From Rhodoferax sp. (GTDB lineage: Bacteria; Pseudomonadota; Gammaproteobacteria; Burkholderiales; Burkholderiaceae_C), in contig JAIFLV010000020.1 of the NCBI GenBank assembly GCA_020048895.1, forward strand, positions 1 to 64,000: a stretch of DNA of 64,000 bases. Direction: 5' to 3'. Position numbers and translations under genes: made by a program. A model generated the notes under the pieces. That model made no database searches. It saw nothing but the letters and a program-made list of their open reading frames with translations, and had not been told where the DNA came from. Within the stretch, counting starts at the first letter, position 1. Each line of letters begins with the position of its first letter. Shown in pieces: positions 9,463 through 19,374 of the stretch.

Positions 9463-11349
9463 TCAAGCGAACGCCCCCGACTTCTTCATCCATTTGGCAA
9501 ACACTGGAGGTTTTGGTGGCTCAAGGAACGTCTCTTCCTTGCAGCGTGCGCGTAATTCTTCAATCGTGCCGCCGCGATCGAACAACTCGATCGTGCGCCG
9601 CTCCTGAGCCATCTTGGAACGCAATGTGTCAGTAGCCGTTTGGTCCAGACTGAAGTCTGCCCGCACAACTACGCCGTAACCACGCGCGCCTTGCTGCGTG
9701 ACCAGGCCTCGCCTGCAGTCCAGTGCCACCAAGTCGGCTGAACGCTGCAGCGGGTCGCCCCAGCCGCCACCGCCCCAGGTGTTGAAATACAGAATGTCAC
9801 CCTCTGCCACCTTGACCCGATCGCACTTGGCAGGTAACCATTCCTGACTACCGTCGGCTCGCTTGAGCAATTTGTTGCTGCGCGCGCCCGGCTTGCCACC
9901 ATTGACACCCCAGGGGTAGGTCAACCAGCGGTCGTCGTGGATAGAGATCTCGCCATTGGCCAGAAACTCGTAAGCCGTGCAGACGCCATTGCCGCCGCGG
10001 TGCTTGCCAACGCCGCCGGAATCTGGGATCGAGCTGTATTCGACAATCCGCAGCGGGAAATAACTCTCCAGAAACTCATTAGGCACGTTGGTAAACGAGG
10101 GCCACAAGGAATGCCCGTCGGGACCGTCACCGGCAGGACGTCCGGGAATGCCGCCAAAACCGATCTGAAACAGCTGGTACCACTCGCCGTTCTTGTCGTA
10201 GCCCGAGAACATCAGGTGCGGGCTGTCGGAGAATCCCGCTGCGTTGAGCGCTTCGGGCGTGCCCTGGCCCAGCACACCACCCATGATGTCGAAAATCCGG
10301 CCAAGCAGGTGGGTGCGGCATGACAATGCCGCCGGACGCTTGGGCTTGAGAATGCTGGCCTCGGGGATACGCACATCAACCAGTTCATAGAAACCGTCGT
10401 TGAACAGAATCTGCGGATCAAAAAGGTTGATCACGAAGGCGCCCAGGAACATCTTGAACATGTCCTCGTTGAGCAGGAAGTTCACCGAACTGATGGACTG
10501 GGGATCGGTTCCCGCAAAGTCAAAGATGGCCTTGTCACCCTCGCGCCACATGGTGCAGGCAATCTTGTATGGGCCCATCCCCACACCATCGTCGTCGATG
10601 TAGTCCTCGAAATATTGGGCCTTTTCAGGTACCACCATCTGAATGATGGCGCTCATGGCGCGGCGGTTGCGATCGAGCATCTCGCGCAGCGCGGCAATGT
10701 ACTCATCGACCCCAAAGCGACTGATCATTTCCTGTACACGGCGCTCTGCCAGACGCAGCGCCGCCACAATGGCGTCAAAGTCAGCGCGATTCCAGTGCGG
10801 CATCCGGCAGTTGCGCAGCAGCAGGGCGTGCATTTCGGTGTTGAGTTCGCCCTTGCGGTAAATCTTCACTGGCGGAATCTGCAGGCCTTCCTCGAAAATC
10901 TGCGCCGCATCGGTGGGCAAACTGCCCGGCACCTTGCCGCCGATGTCGGTCATGTGTCCGAACATGGCCGACCAGCTGACGATGCGACCTTTATGGAAGA
11001 TCGGCATCATGGTGAGCCAGTCGTTCAAGTGACTGACCGCTCCGTTGCAGGAGTAGGGGTCGTTGGTCAGGAAGATGTCGCCCTCTTCGATGGTGCCCTC
11101 ATAGCCTTCGATGAAGCCGTGAATGAAGGAACCGAACTGCCCCACCACCATCTTGCCATCGTTGTTGGCAATCATGGGGAAGGCGTCGTGCTGCTCGCGA
11201 ATGCCAGGAGACATGGCCGTGCGAAACAGCACGGCATCCATTTCAGTACGCGCATTGCGCAGGGCATTCTCGATGATGTCGAGCGTAATGGAATCAAGCG
11301 GCACCGATTTGAATGGGGTGCTGTCGGTCTGGATAATTTTGGCTGCCAT
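9463..11349 (-). CDS. hydantoinase B / oxoprolinase family protein
   Basis: 628 aa; GDIFLTNDPYSCNGAVSHLNDW, FDFAGTDPQ. Confidence 0.9.
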   Translation of the reverse strand: MAAKIIQTDSTPFKSVPLDSITLDIIENALRNARTEMDAVLFRTAMSPGIREQHDAFPMIANNDGKMVVGQFGSFIHGFIEGYEGTIEEGDIFLTNDPYSCNGAVSHLNDWLTMMPIFHKGRIVSWSAMFGHMTDIGGKVPGSLPTDAAQIFEEGLQIPPVKIYRKGELNTEMHALLLRNCRMPHWNRADFDAIVAALRLAERRVQEMISRFGVDEYIAALREMLDRNRRAMSAIIQMVVPEKAQYFEDYIDDDGVGMGPYKIACTMWREGDKAIFDFAGTDPQSISSVNFLLNEDMFKMFLGAFVINLFDPQILFNDGFYELVDVRIPEASILKPKRPAALSCRTHLLGRIFDIMGGVLGQGTPEALNAAGFSDSPHLMFSGYDKNGEWYQLFQIGFGGIPGRPAGDGPDGHSLWPSFTNVPNEFLESYFPLRIVEYSSIPDSGGVGKHRGGNGVCTAYEFLANGEISIHDDRWLTYPWGVNGGKPGARSNKLLKRADGSQEWLPAKCDRVKVAEGDILYFNTWGGGGWGDPLQRSADLVALDCRRGLVTQQGARGYGVVVRADFSLDQTATDTLRSKMAQERRTIELFDRGGTIEELRARCKEETFLEPPKPPVFAKWMKKSGAFA

Positions 11350-11372
11350 GATGTGGTTCTCCGGTAGGCGAC

Positions 11373-13445
11373 TCAGACGTTCGGACGGATCAGGATATTG
11401 CCCACCGCGTCAACCTCGCCGGTATGCCCGGGCAGGATCAAGGTGGTTGTATCCATTTGAGCGACGATGGCCGGCCCGGGAATGCGGTTGCCGGCAGCGA
11501 GCTTGCTGCGATCGTAGATGTTGGCCGGATGCTCTGCCCCTTCCACAAAGACAGTGGAGCGGTCAATCACGGCCTCGGAGGCATCTGCGCCGCCCTTTTC
11601 CAACTGCTCGGCACGTACTTTTGTTTCCGGCCCCTGGACGATGGCGCGCAAGCTGACCAACTCCTGTTCGGCATCGAGCGCGAAGGTATACAACTGGGTG
11701 TGCATGTCGTCGAAACGTTTGGCCACACCAGCGAGTCCGTTGGTCTCCAGAAAGGCGTGCGTCACATTAACGCTCAGACGCATGCCTTGTCCCTGGTAGC
11801 GCACGTCAAGCTGGTACTCCACACTTTGCTGGTCATCGGGCACGTTCTCAGCGACCAGTGAGCGTTTTGCAAGCGCTGTCAACTCGTCAAGAATGCCCAA
11901 CACCTCAGCACCGGACGTTTCCTTGAAACGACGAATGAAGGTGCGCGATGCCTCGTCGCGCAAACGTGTGGTGGCATCTCCGTAGGCGCAAAGCACGCCC
12001 GGACCCGGCGGGATGATGACGGGCCAGGATCCGGTAAGGCGACCCAGCGCGTTGGCGTGCAGGGGTCCTGCACCACCAAATCCGATCAGGGCAAAGTCGC
12101 GCGGATCGTAGCCCTGCTCAATTGAAACCAGTCGCAGCGCGCCAAACATGTTTTCGTTGACGATGTTGACGATACCCTCGGCGGCTTCCTGCAGTGTCTT
12201 GCCCAGCGCGTCCGCCACCGTTTTGACTGCCTTTTCAGCCAGTTGACGGTCGATCTTCATGTCCCCGCCAAGGCGCGACGATGCGGGCAAATAGCCCAGG
12301 ACCACATTGGCATCGGTCACCGTCGGACTCTCGCCGCCCTTGCCGTAAGCGGCAGGGCCAGGATCGGCGCCCGCGCTTTGCGGACCCACGCGCAGAGCCT
12401 TGGTCAACTCGGGAACATAGGCAATGGATCCGCCACCTGCACCCACCGTGCGAACGTCAATCGAGGGCGCCCGTACGGTCACGTCTGCAACCCGCGTTTC
12501 ACGTCGGGTCTGGGCCACTTCGCCCTGGATCAATGCGACGTCGGTGGAAGTACCGCCCATGTCGAAGGTCAGCAGATTCTTGAATCCAGACTGCCGTGCA
12601 ATCCACTGCGCACCTGTCACGCCACCAGCAGGGCCGCTCATCAAGAGCGCCACCGGGTTGTCGCGGGCTGCGTCTACAGCGGCCAGTCCGCCGTCGGAGC
12701 GCAACACATGGAGCTTGACGCCCGGCATCTTGCGCTCCAGTTCGGTGTAGAGATTCTGGATATAGCGCGACACCTTCGGGCGTACGTAGGAGTTCACAAC
12801 GGTGGTCTCGGTACGCTCATACTCGTACATCTCCGGGATCACCTCGGACGAGATCGACACCGGAATGCCGGGCAATGCTTCTTCGATGATCTCCCGTACC
12901 CGACACTCATGCGCACCGCTGGCATAAGCGTTGATCAGCGAGACCGTCATGGCCTCGATGCCCTGATCTTTCAAGCCAGCAAGACTGGCTCGCAAACTAT
13001 CTTCATTCAGTGGACTCACCACGTTGCCACGGGCATCTATGCGCTCATCCGCTTCTATGGTCAACTCCAGCGGAGCCAGCAATGGTCGCTTGTTGTAAAT
13101 TACCCAGCCGCCCAGTCCCCCCGGAACAAACGAGCGAGCAATTTGCAACACCTGACGGTAGCCCTTGGTGGTTACCAAACCGACCCGGGCACCTTTACCC
13201 TCCAGCACGGTGTTGGTCGCAACAGTGGTGCCGTGCATCACGTGGGTGATTTCTTTGGGATCAATATGATTTTGATCACACAGCTTGGCAATGCCATTGA
13301 GCACACCGATTGACGAGTCCGCCGGTGTCGATGGGACCTTGGCCGAATACGTCTCCCCGCTGCTTTCATTGATCAGCAGAAGATCGGTAAATGTTCCCCC
13401 TACATCGACCCCGAGTCGATAACTGGGTGCTACTTTAGATTTCAT
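11373..13445 (-). CDS. hydantoinase A / oxoprolinase family protein
   Basis: 690 aa; LGVDVGGTFTDLLL, HGTTVATNTVLEG, FDMGGTSTDVALI, GFGGAGPLHA. Confidence 0.92.
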   Translation of the reverse strand: MKSKVAPSYRLGVDVGGTFTDLLLINESSGETYSAKVPSTPADSSIGVLNGIAKLCDQNHIDPKEITHVMHGTTVATNTVLEGKGARVGLVTTKGYRQVLQIARSFVPGGLGGWVIYNKRPLLAPLELTIEADERIDARGNVVSPLNEDSLRASLAGLKDQGIEAMTVSLINAYASGAHECRVREIIEEALPGIPVSISSEVIPEMYEYERTETTVVNSYVRPKVSRYIQNLYTELERKMPGVKLHVLRSDGGLAAVDAARDNPVALLMSGPAGGVTGAQWIARQSGFKNLLTFDMGGTSTDVALIQGEVAQTRRETRVADVTVRAPSIDVRTVGAGGGSIAYVPELTKALRVGPQSAGADPGPAAYGKGGESPTVTDANVVLGYLPASSRLGGDMKIDRQLAEKAVKTVADALGKTLQEAAEGIVNIVNENMFGALRLVSIEQGYDPRDFALIGFGGAGPLHANALGRLTGSWPVIIPPGPGVLCAYGDATTRLRDEASRTFIRRFKETSGAEVLGILDELTALAKRSLVAENVPDDQQSVEYQLDVRYQGQGMRLSVNVTHAFLETNGLAGVAKRFDDMHTQLYTFALDAEQELVSLRAIVQGPETKVRAEQLEKGGADASEAVIDRSTVFVEGAEHPANIYDRSKLAAGNRIPGPAIVAQMDTTTLILPGHTGEVDAVGNILIRPNV

Positions 13446-13521
13446 AGGGTTTCCTTTGCTTTATTCCCGCCCGTGGGCACATGCCGGTGTTGGTTGTCTC
13501 ATCTTGATCGCTTTAATGGAG

Positions 13522-14721
13522 TTATTGAATCGCTGCGCAGTCGCGCAGCGATTCAATTCGTTTTGCATCGTAACCAAGCAAATTTCGCAAAACAGATTCA
13601 GTGTGCTCTCCGAGCATCGGCGGAGGCTCAAACGTGACATCGGACGTGCCACCGATCTTGACCGGATTGCCGGGCATCTGGACAGTCTCGCCGTTTTGCA
13701 GTTGAACGTCGACCACCATGTCCCGCGCACGAATCTGAGAGTCGTTTAGTGCTTGTTCGAAATTGTTGACTGGTGCACACGGAATGCGGGCATCCCGCAA
13801 CCTGGACAACCAATATTCGGCGGTATTACCCATTAACTCAGCCTGGATAATGGCGTTAATTTTTTCGCGATCTTCATATCGCGCGGGTTGCAACAAATAT
13901 CGTGGATCCTTCAGTTCCGGCGCCACAAGGACATCGCGGAACTTCTCGAAAAAGGCATCACCGATACAGGCAATAATGATGTAACCCGTCTGCGTCTGAT
14001 AGGCGTTATAGGGAACATGCACGAAATGGCTGTTACCGATTCGCTCGGGCACATGGCCCGACATCAGGTGCATCGTGGCCATATAGTTCAGGAGCGATAT
14101 CTGAACATCGAGCATAGAGATGTCAACGTGGCGCCCACATCCGGTAGAAGCACGTTCATGCAGCGCCGCTAAAACACCGATGGCTCCAAATACCCCTCCC
14201 CCCAAATCACCCACCGGGATACCCGAGCGCAAAGGCGCCTGATCCGGGAAGCCGGTAATCGACATGCCGCCCCCCATACCCTGAACAACTTGGTCAAATG
14301 CCGGGCGGTTCGGCTCGGGGCCGGTTTCGCCAAAGCCGGACACCGAACACGTCACAATGCGAGGGTTGATTTTTGCAAGTGTCTCGTGATCTATTTTTAG
14401 CCGTTTGGTGACTCCAACACTAAAGTTGTCAAACACCACATCGGCCTTACGCACCAGGTCATAAAAAATTTCACGACCGACATCCGACTTGAGGTCAATG
14501 CACACGCTTTCCTTGCCGCGATTGAGGGTGAGGAAATATGCGCCCATGCCCTGACGGGAATAGTCCGCACTGCCTGCCAACAATGCACGCGTTCCTTCGC
14601 CCGTTCCCGGTGGTTCGACCTTGATGGTTCTGGCACCCAAGTCTGTCAGCAACATGGCGCCATAGGGACCTGACAACATGTGTGTCAAGTCCAGCATTAA
14701 TATCCCATCAAGTGATTTCAT
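13522..14721 (-). CDS. CaiB/BaiF family CoA transferase (copy 2)
   Basis: LDLTHMLSGPYGAMLLTDLGARTIKVEPPGTGE, DVVFDNFSVG. Confidence 0.92.
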   Translation of the reverse strand: MKSLDGILMLDLTHMLSGPYGAMLLTDLGARTIKVEPPGTGEGTRALLAGSADYSRQGMGAYFLTLNRGKESVCIDLKSDVGREIFYDLVRKADVVFDNFSVGVTKRLKIDHETLAKINPRIVTCSVSGFGETGPEPNRPAFDQVVQGMGGGMSITGFPDQAPLRSGIPVGDLGGGVFGAIGVLAALHERASTGCGRHVDISMLDVQISLLNYMATMHLMSGHVPERIGNSHFVHVPYNAYQTQTGYIIIACIGDAFFEKFRDVLVAPELKDPRYLLQPARYEDREKINAIIQAELMGNTAEYWLSRLRDARIPCAPVNNFEQALNDSQIRARDMVVDVQLQNGETVQMPGNPVKIGGTSDVTFEPPPMLGEHTESVLRNLLGYDAKRIESLRDCAAIQ

Positions 14722-14770
14722 GTTCCCTGAGTCCGTGGACGAGCTTGCGTTGTTTCAGCCGTTCATCTTT

Positions 14771-14786
14771 AGCAATTTTCTTGCCA
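14771..14786 (-). promoter_or_regulatory. sigma54 promoter (TGGCAAG-AAAA-TTGCT on minus strand)
   Basis: Matches TGGCACG-N4-TTGCW with GG-N10-GC spacing; TGAAACA motifs at 14877-14883 and 14898-14904. Confidence 0.7.
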
Positions 14787-14956
14787 CCATTGGAATGCTT
14801 CAAGGAATGCGGGAAGCGGGCATCTACCGGGGGTTTGACAAACCTTAGCATCTTCACCAGCTCAGCGAAACAAATTTGAAACAGTTCCAGCATAGAGTGA
14901 AACACGAACAATTCATGCGCTTGATCAGCACTCAGAGGTGTGACTGTGCTCAACCA

Positions 14957-15610
14957 CTATTTTGTTGTCTGAAAACGGTTACGCTGAACCCATTGTGTGG
15001 ACGGCAGGTAGATCCATGGGCGTTCGGTCCGATCGCGTTGTTGAAATGCAAGGATGCGGTCGTTGAGTTTGAGTGTCAGCGCCACGGGGTCGAGTCCATC
15101 TAACAGCATGTCTCTCGCTTCGGCCTGTATCTCAAACGGGTATTCAATACCATCCTGCGAGACCAGCACGCAACGTTCCAGGTCAACTGTCAACGTGGAG
15201 GGTATCTGAGTGTCAGCCAGTTTCCCGATCACCGCTTCGGAAAGCACCACCGGAAGCAGCCCATTTCGAATGCAATTGTTGTAAAAAATGGCTCCGAAAC
15301 TTGGAGCAACCAGAACCCGAAAACCGTACTCCTTCAGCGCCCAGACCGCATGCTCACGCGATGAGCCACAACCGAAATTGACTCCTGCGAGCAGGATGGT
15401 AGCCTTCGTGAAGTTCGGCTGATTGAGTATGAAATCTGGATTTAGCGTTCGCCCACCAGGCTCTATGTAACGCCACCCTGCAAACAGCCCTTCTCCAAGT
15501 CCGGTCTTCGACACCTGCTTCATCTCACGCGAAGGGATGATGGCATCGGTATCGATGTTGATGCGCAGCAAAGGCGCTGCCACGCCACGGTGTATCCGGA
15601 GTTTATCCAT
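14957..15610 (-). CDS. aconitase-family hydratase small subunit (LeuD-like)
   Basis: NFGCGSSREHAVWALKEYGFRVLVAPSFGAIFYNNCIRNGLLPV. Confidence 0.9.
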   Translation of the reverse strand: MDKLRIHRGVAAPLLRINIDTDAIIPSREMKQVSKTGLGEGLFAGWRYIEPGGRTLNPDFILNQPNFTKATILLAGVNFGCGSSREHAVWALKEYGFRVLVAPSFGAIFYNNCIRNGLLPVVLSEAVIGKLADTQIPSTLTVDLERCVLVSQDGIEYPFEIQAEARDMLLDGLDPVALTLKLNDRILAFQQRDRTERPWIYLPSTQWVQRNRFQTTK

Positions 15611-17030
15611 GGGCAATGCCTCCAACCACATCGCGCGGATCGGCGAGATACCCGGTCAGGGCGCTCGCAGCAACGGTCAGCGGACTGGCAAGATGGCTGC
15701 GAGTCTGCGGGCCCTGACGGCTCTCAAAATTGCGGTTGGTGGTACTCACAACACGTTCACGCAGGCCAAAACTCTCTCCGCCGGCAAAAAAACACATGGA
15801 GCAGCCCGACTCGCGCCACTCGAACCCGGCATCGATAAAAATCTGGTCAAGCCCCTGTGCCTCTGCGGCGCGCTTGACCTGCGACGATCCGGGCACGCAA
15901 ATGGCCTTGACTCCGCGGGCAACTCGCCGCCCGCGCAGAAGTTGCGCCGCTGCTTGCAGATCCGATAGCCGGCTATTGGTACACGAGCCGATAAAGGCAG
16001 CATTGATCGGAACACTGGTCAGACTTTGACCTGGTTGCAGGTCCATATACGCTAGCGCACGCTCCATGGCTGTACGTGAATGGCTGTCGGTTTCAAGACC
16101 CGGATCAGGAACGTTCGCATTGATGGACACTGCGTGCTGCGGACTTGTTCCCCACGTCACCATCGGGCCAATCGTCTGGCTGTCGACAACAATCTCGCGG
16201 TCAAAGTGTGCGCCATCGTCGGTCTGCAACGTACTCCAGTGCTTCAAAGCCTGAGTCCACATAGCGCCCTTGGGTGCGAAAGGCCGCCCTTGCAGGTAGT
16301 CGAACACTGCTTGATCCGGCGCAACCAAACCGGTAAATGCAGAAAACTCCACCGCCATGTTGCACAGCGTCATGCGTGCCTCGACAGTCAAATTCCGCAC
16401 CGCAGAACCGGCAAACTCAACAGCATGTCCGGCTGCCCCGCTGGCCGAATATTGGCCAATCAACCACAGCATCATGTCCTTGGCGGTGACGCAGTCCGAC
16501 AAAACCCCCTCAAAACTGACCCGCATGGACCGTGGCTTGGCCACCCGCAGTGTCTGGGTGGCAAGCGCATGCTCAGCTTCCGACGATCCGATTCCCCACG
16601 CCAACGCGCCGAAAGCGCCTTGGGTACAGGTGTGGCTGTCGGGACAGACCACCGTAGCACCCGGCAGAACAATGCCCTGCTCCGGCGAGATCACATGCAC
16701 GATCCCCTGATTGGGGTCATTGACGTCGAATAGCCGGATACCTGCGCGGCCTGTTGTCTCACGAGTGGTTCGAATGAATTCTTGACCCCCCGGCATAAGA
16801 GTCTTGTCGCTACGGCCCGGCAAGGTATCGACAATGTGATCCATGGTGCAGAAAGCAAGCTCGGGGTGGCGTACCCGACGGCCATCATTTTCCAGTGTCT
16901 GCAGGGCGACACTGCCCGTCCTCTCATGCAAAAATACACGATCAATGTGCAAAAGACTTGTGCCAGCGTCCAGATCGGCCACGACATGCTGCATCCACAG
17001 CTTTTCGAACAAGGAACAAACGGGCATCAC
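15603..17030 (-). CDS. aconitase-family hydratase large subunit (LeuC-like)
   Basis: VVCPDSHTCTQGAFGALAWGIGSSE, FIGSCTNSRLSDL. Confidence 0.92.
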   Translation of the reverse strand: MMPVCSLFEKLWMQHVVADLDAGTSLLHIDRVFLHERTGSVALQTLENDGRRVRHPELAFCTMDHIVDTLPGRSDKTLMPGGQEFIRTTRETTGRAGIRLFDVNDPNQGIVHVISPEQGIVLPGATVVCPDSHTCTQGAFGALAWGIGSSEAEHALATQTLRVAKPRSMRVSFEGVLSDCVTAKDMMLWLIGQYSASGAAGHAVEFAGSAVRNLTVEARMTLCNMAVEFSAFTGLVAPDQAVFDYLQGRPFAPKGAMWTQALKHWSTLQTDDGAHFDREIVVDSQTIGPMVTWGTSPQHAVSINANVPDPGLETDSHSRTAMERALAYMDLQPGQSLTSVPINAAFIGSCTNSRLSDLQAAAQLLRGRRVARGVKAICVPGSSQVKRAAEAQGLDQIFIDAGFEWRESGCSMCFFAGGESFGLRERVVSTTNRNFESRQGPQTRSHLASPLTVAASALTGYLADPRDVVGGIAHG

Positions 17031-18223
17031 GCTTCTTCCTGCTTTGCGACGACACCACTCTGAACCAACTCGGCTATCTCGGCCAGACTCAAACCGGCAT
17101 CCTGTAGCACTTCATGGGTATGCTGCCCTGCCTGGGGAAGATCACGGTACACACCGAGGCGTTGCCCCTGCATCTCAATCGGAAGGGAGGGCAGCTTTGT
17201 CTTTCTTCCGTCTACAAGTGTGATCTCTATCAGCCCATTGGCGGCATTCAAATGCCTGTCGTCAAACAACTCCTCGGGCTTTGTGACGGGTGCAAACGGC
17301 AGGCCAATGGCTTCCAGTTGCGCCATCAGTTCTGCTTTGGTCAGCTGACGAAACCGCTCGCGCAATACGCCCATGATGCGCTCGCGCTGTTTTACACGCT
17401 CACCATTTTGATCCAGGGAACGATCATTCGCAAACTCCTGTAACCCGAAGGCTTCACAAAATTTGCGCCACTGCGTGTCGCTCACTACACCAATGAACAC
17501 CTGATCAATGTCGGCGGTTTCGAAAATATCGTACACGGCCCATGCCGACAGCCGCTGCGACATGGGCGGAGCGGGCTTGCCCGTCACAGCATACTGAGCC
17601 ATGTGCTGCCCTACCAGAAATGCAGTCGTCTCAAACAGCGAGGTCTTCACCTCCTGCCCGAGGCCAGTGCGGTGGCGTTGCTCTAATGCAGCAAGAATGC
17701 CGATGACGCCAAACATGCCGCCAGTGACGTCAATAACCGACGCCCCTGCGCGCATGGGCTTGCCAGGAAGCCCCGTCATGTAGGCCAAACCGCCCATCAT
17801 TTGCGCGACTTCATCGAGTGCGGTTCGTTGCTCGTACGGGCCTTTCAGGAATCCCTTGGCCGAACAGTAGATCAGGCGTGGATGACGAGCAGACAGCGTC
17901 GCATAGTCCCAGCCACTTTCCGCCATGCCACCCGGACGAAAATTCTCAATGAACACGTCGGCTCTATCGATCAGCTTGTTAATCGTCTTTTTCCCGGCCT
18001 CTGCCGTGGTATCGATGCACAGACTACGCTTATTGCGGTTGTACATCGAAAAGTAACCGGCACCAGCACCGGAAAGGCGGCGCGTATTGTCCCCTTTGAG
18101 GGGCTCCACTTTGACAACATCCGCTCCCAGATCAGCCAAAATCACACCCATAGTTGGCCCCATCACCATGTGTGTGAATTCAACCACCTTGATGCCATCC
18201 AGCGGCCGCGAAATATTTCCCAT
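17027..18223 (-). CDS. CaiB/BaiF family CoA transferase (copy 1)
   Basis: VVEFTHMVMGPTMGVILADLGADVVKVEP, DVFIENFRPGG. Confidence 0.92.
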   Translation of the reverse strand: MGNISRPLDGIKVVEFTHMVMGPTMGVILADLGADVVKVEPLKGDNTRRLSGAGAGYFSMYNRNKRSLCIDTTAEAGKKTINKLIDRADVFIENFRPGGMAESGWDYATLSARHPRLIYCSAKGFLKGPYEQRTALDEVAQMMGGLAYMTGLPGKPMRAGASVIDVTGGMFGVIGILAALEQRHRTGLGQEVKTSLFETTAFLVGQHMAQYAVTGKPAPPMSQRLSAWAVYDIFETADIDQVFIGVVSDTQWRKFCEAFGLQEFANDRSLDQNGERVKQRERIMGVLRERFRQLTKAELMAQLEAIGLPFAPVTKPEELFDDRHLNAANGLIEITLVDGRKTKLPSLPIEMQGQRLGVYRDLPQAGQHTHEVLQDAGLSLAEIAELVQSGVVAKQEEA

Positions 18224-18285
18224 TACCAGTATTTCCTAAAGCGCAGTCACAGACCCATTGTCTGAGCATGGCTTATTGGGCTGAA

Positions 18286-18301
18286 TGCAAAATCCTTGCC
18301 A
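18286..18301 (-). promoter_or_regulatory. sigma54 promoter (TGGCAAG-GATT-TTGCA on minus strand)
   Basis: GG-N10-GC; 63 bp upstream of the caiB-leuCD operon start; GAAAC repeats 60-105 bp further upstream. Confidence 0.75.
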
Positions 18302-18359
18302 TGGATTTGGTGTAGGTGCCACGACTGGGGCAGCGTGTCGTGTAGAAATTGCGGACAGT

Positions 18360-18407
18360 TGAAACGGCCGCGAAACATCGCCAAAGAAACTGAAACACAT
18401 CGAAACA
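18360..18407. promoter_or_regulatory. candidate UAS array: TGAAACG, CGAAACA, TGAAACA, CGAAACA (starts 18360, 18371, 18391, 18401)
   Basis: Four direct GAAAC repeats at 10/11/20-bp steps between divergent transcription units. Confidence 0.55.
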
Positions 18408-18689
18408 CTGCGAGCAGCCGCGCTCGCCAAAGTGTCTCAAAGTGTGCAATGCGCGCTCAACCTGAGCGGCATGAATTCTGCTTATTTACACTCAGTAGGA
18501 TGGTGGAAGCCGCGCTTTTCTTGCACATTGCTGAACATTGGGTGGTGCTCTGAACGAGACAGTCCCGACATTTCCCAGATATTCAGTTCTGAATTTTGCG
18601 CCATTACTGCTTAACCCACACTTTGGGCGCCGTGATGGAATGGCTACCGTCTTGACGCCGATTATTGGCAACGTGAAGAGGGCTATACG

Positions 18690-19367
18690 ATGATATTTTA
18701 TGATTCCTTGAATTTCCTCCACATGCTCTTTTTTGTTTACTGGCTTGGTGGAGACCTCGGCACCTTCTACGCATCACGGTTTGTGCGCAATCCGAAGCTT
18801 TCCGTAGACGCAAGAGTAACCGCCCTGAAAATTATGGCGGGCGTCGATATGGCTCCACGCATTTGTATGCCAATGATTTTTGGTTTAGGAATCCATCTGG
18901 CATATTTGGAAACTGGTCTTGCGATTTCAAAGTCCGCTGTTGTTTTGGTTTGGTTAATTACTTTGTTATGGCTTGGGTTGGTGTTCGCGGTACACAAAAA
19001 GGCTGGTGATCCTTTGGGCGCCAAGCTGGCGAAATTTGATATCGGTTTTCGTATAGTTCTTATTGCTGCAATGGTGGCACTTGCCATTTATGGCTTTGCC
19101 ACCGGAGAGGTTGTTAGATTTGACTGGATAGGGATAAAGCTATTGATCATGGCAGCGCTTGTGGCTGCCGGATTGATGATCAGGGTCAATCTGATGCCGT
19201 TCGCGCCAGCGTTTGGAAAGCTGGTAGCCAACGGACCGACGCCCGATATCAATCAGGAAATCACGCAATCCCTGCGAAGTTGCCTGCCCTGGGTCTACCT
19301 TATCTGGATTGGACTGATTGTTAATGCAGCGATTGGTCTCAATATGTACAACCTTTTCCGGGGTTAG
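18690..19367 (+). CDS. small polytopic membrane protein (CopD/HemJ/DUF2269-like)
   Basis: LHMLFFVYWLGGDLGTFYASRF; paralog of CDS 5657-6328. Confidence 0.75.
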   Translation: MIFYDSLNFLHMLFFVYWLGGDLGTFYASRFVRNPKLSVDARVTALKIMAGVDMAPRICMPMIFGLGIHLAYLETGLAISKSAVVLVWLITLLWLGLVFAVHKKAGDPLGAKLAKFDIGFRIVLIAAMVALAIYGFATGEVVRFDWIGIKLLIMAALVAAGLMIRVNLMPFAPAFGKLVANGPTPDINQEITQSLRSCLPWVYLIWIGLIVNAAIGLNMYNLFRG

Positions 19368-19374
19368 CAGCAAT

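Noticed and set aside
12243-13313. 356-aa plus-strand ORF
   Set aside because: Antisense shadow of hyuA; His/Arg-rich low-complexity translation typical of GC-rich shadows.
14957-17030. Leucine biosynthesis leuCD
   Set aside because: Families fit, but no leuA/leuB nearby and the genes are embedded with CoA transferases under a sigma54 promoter; a catabolic hydratase is more likely.
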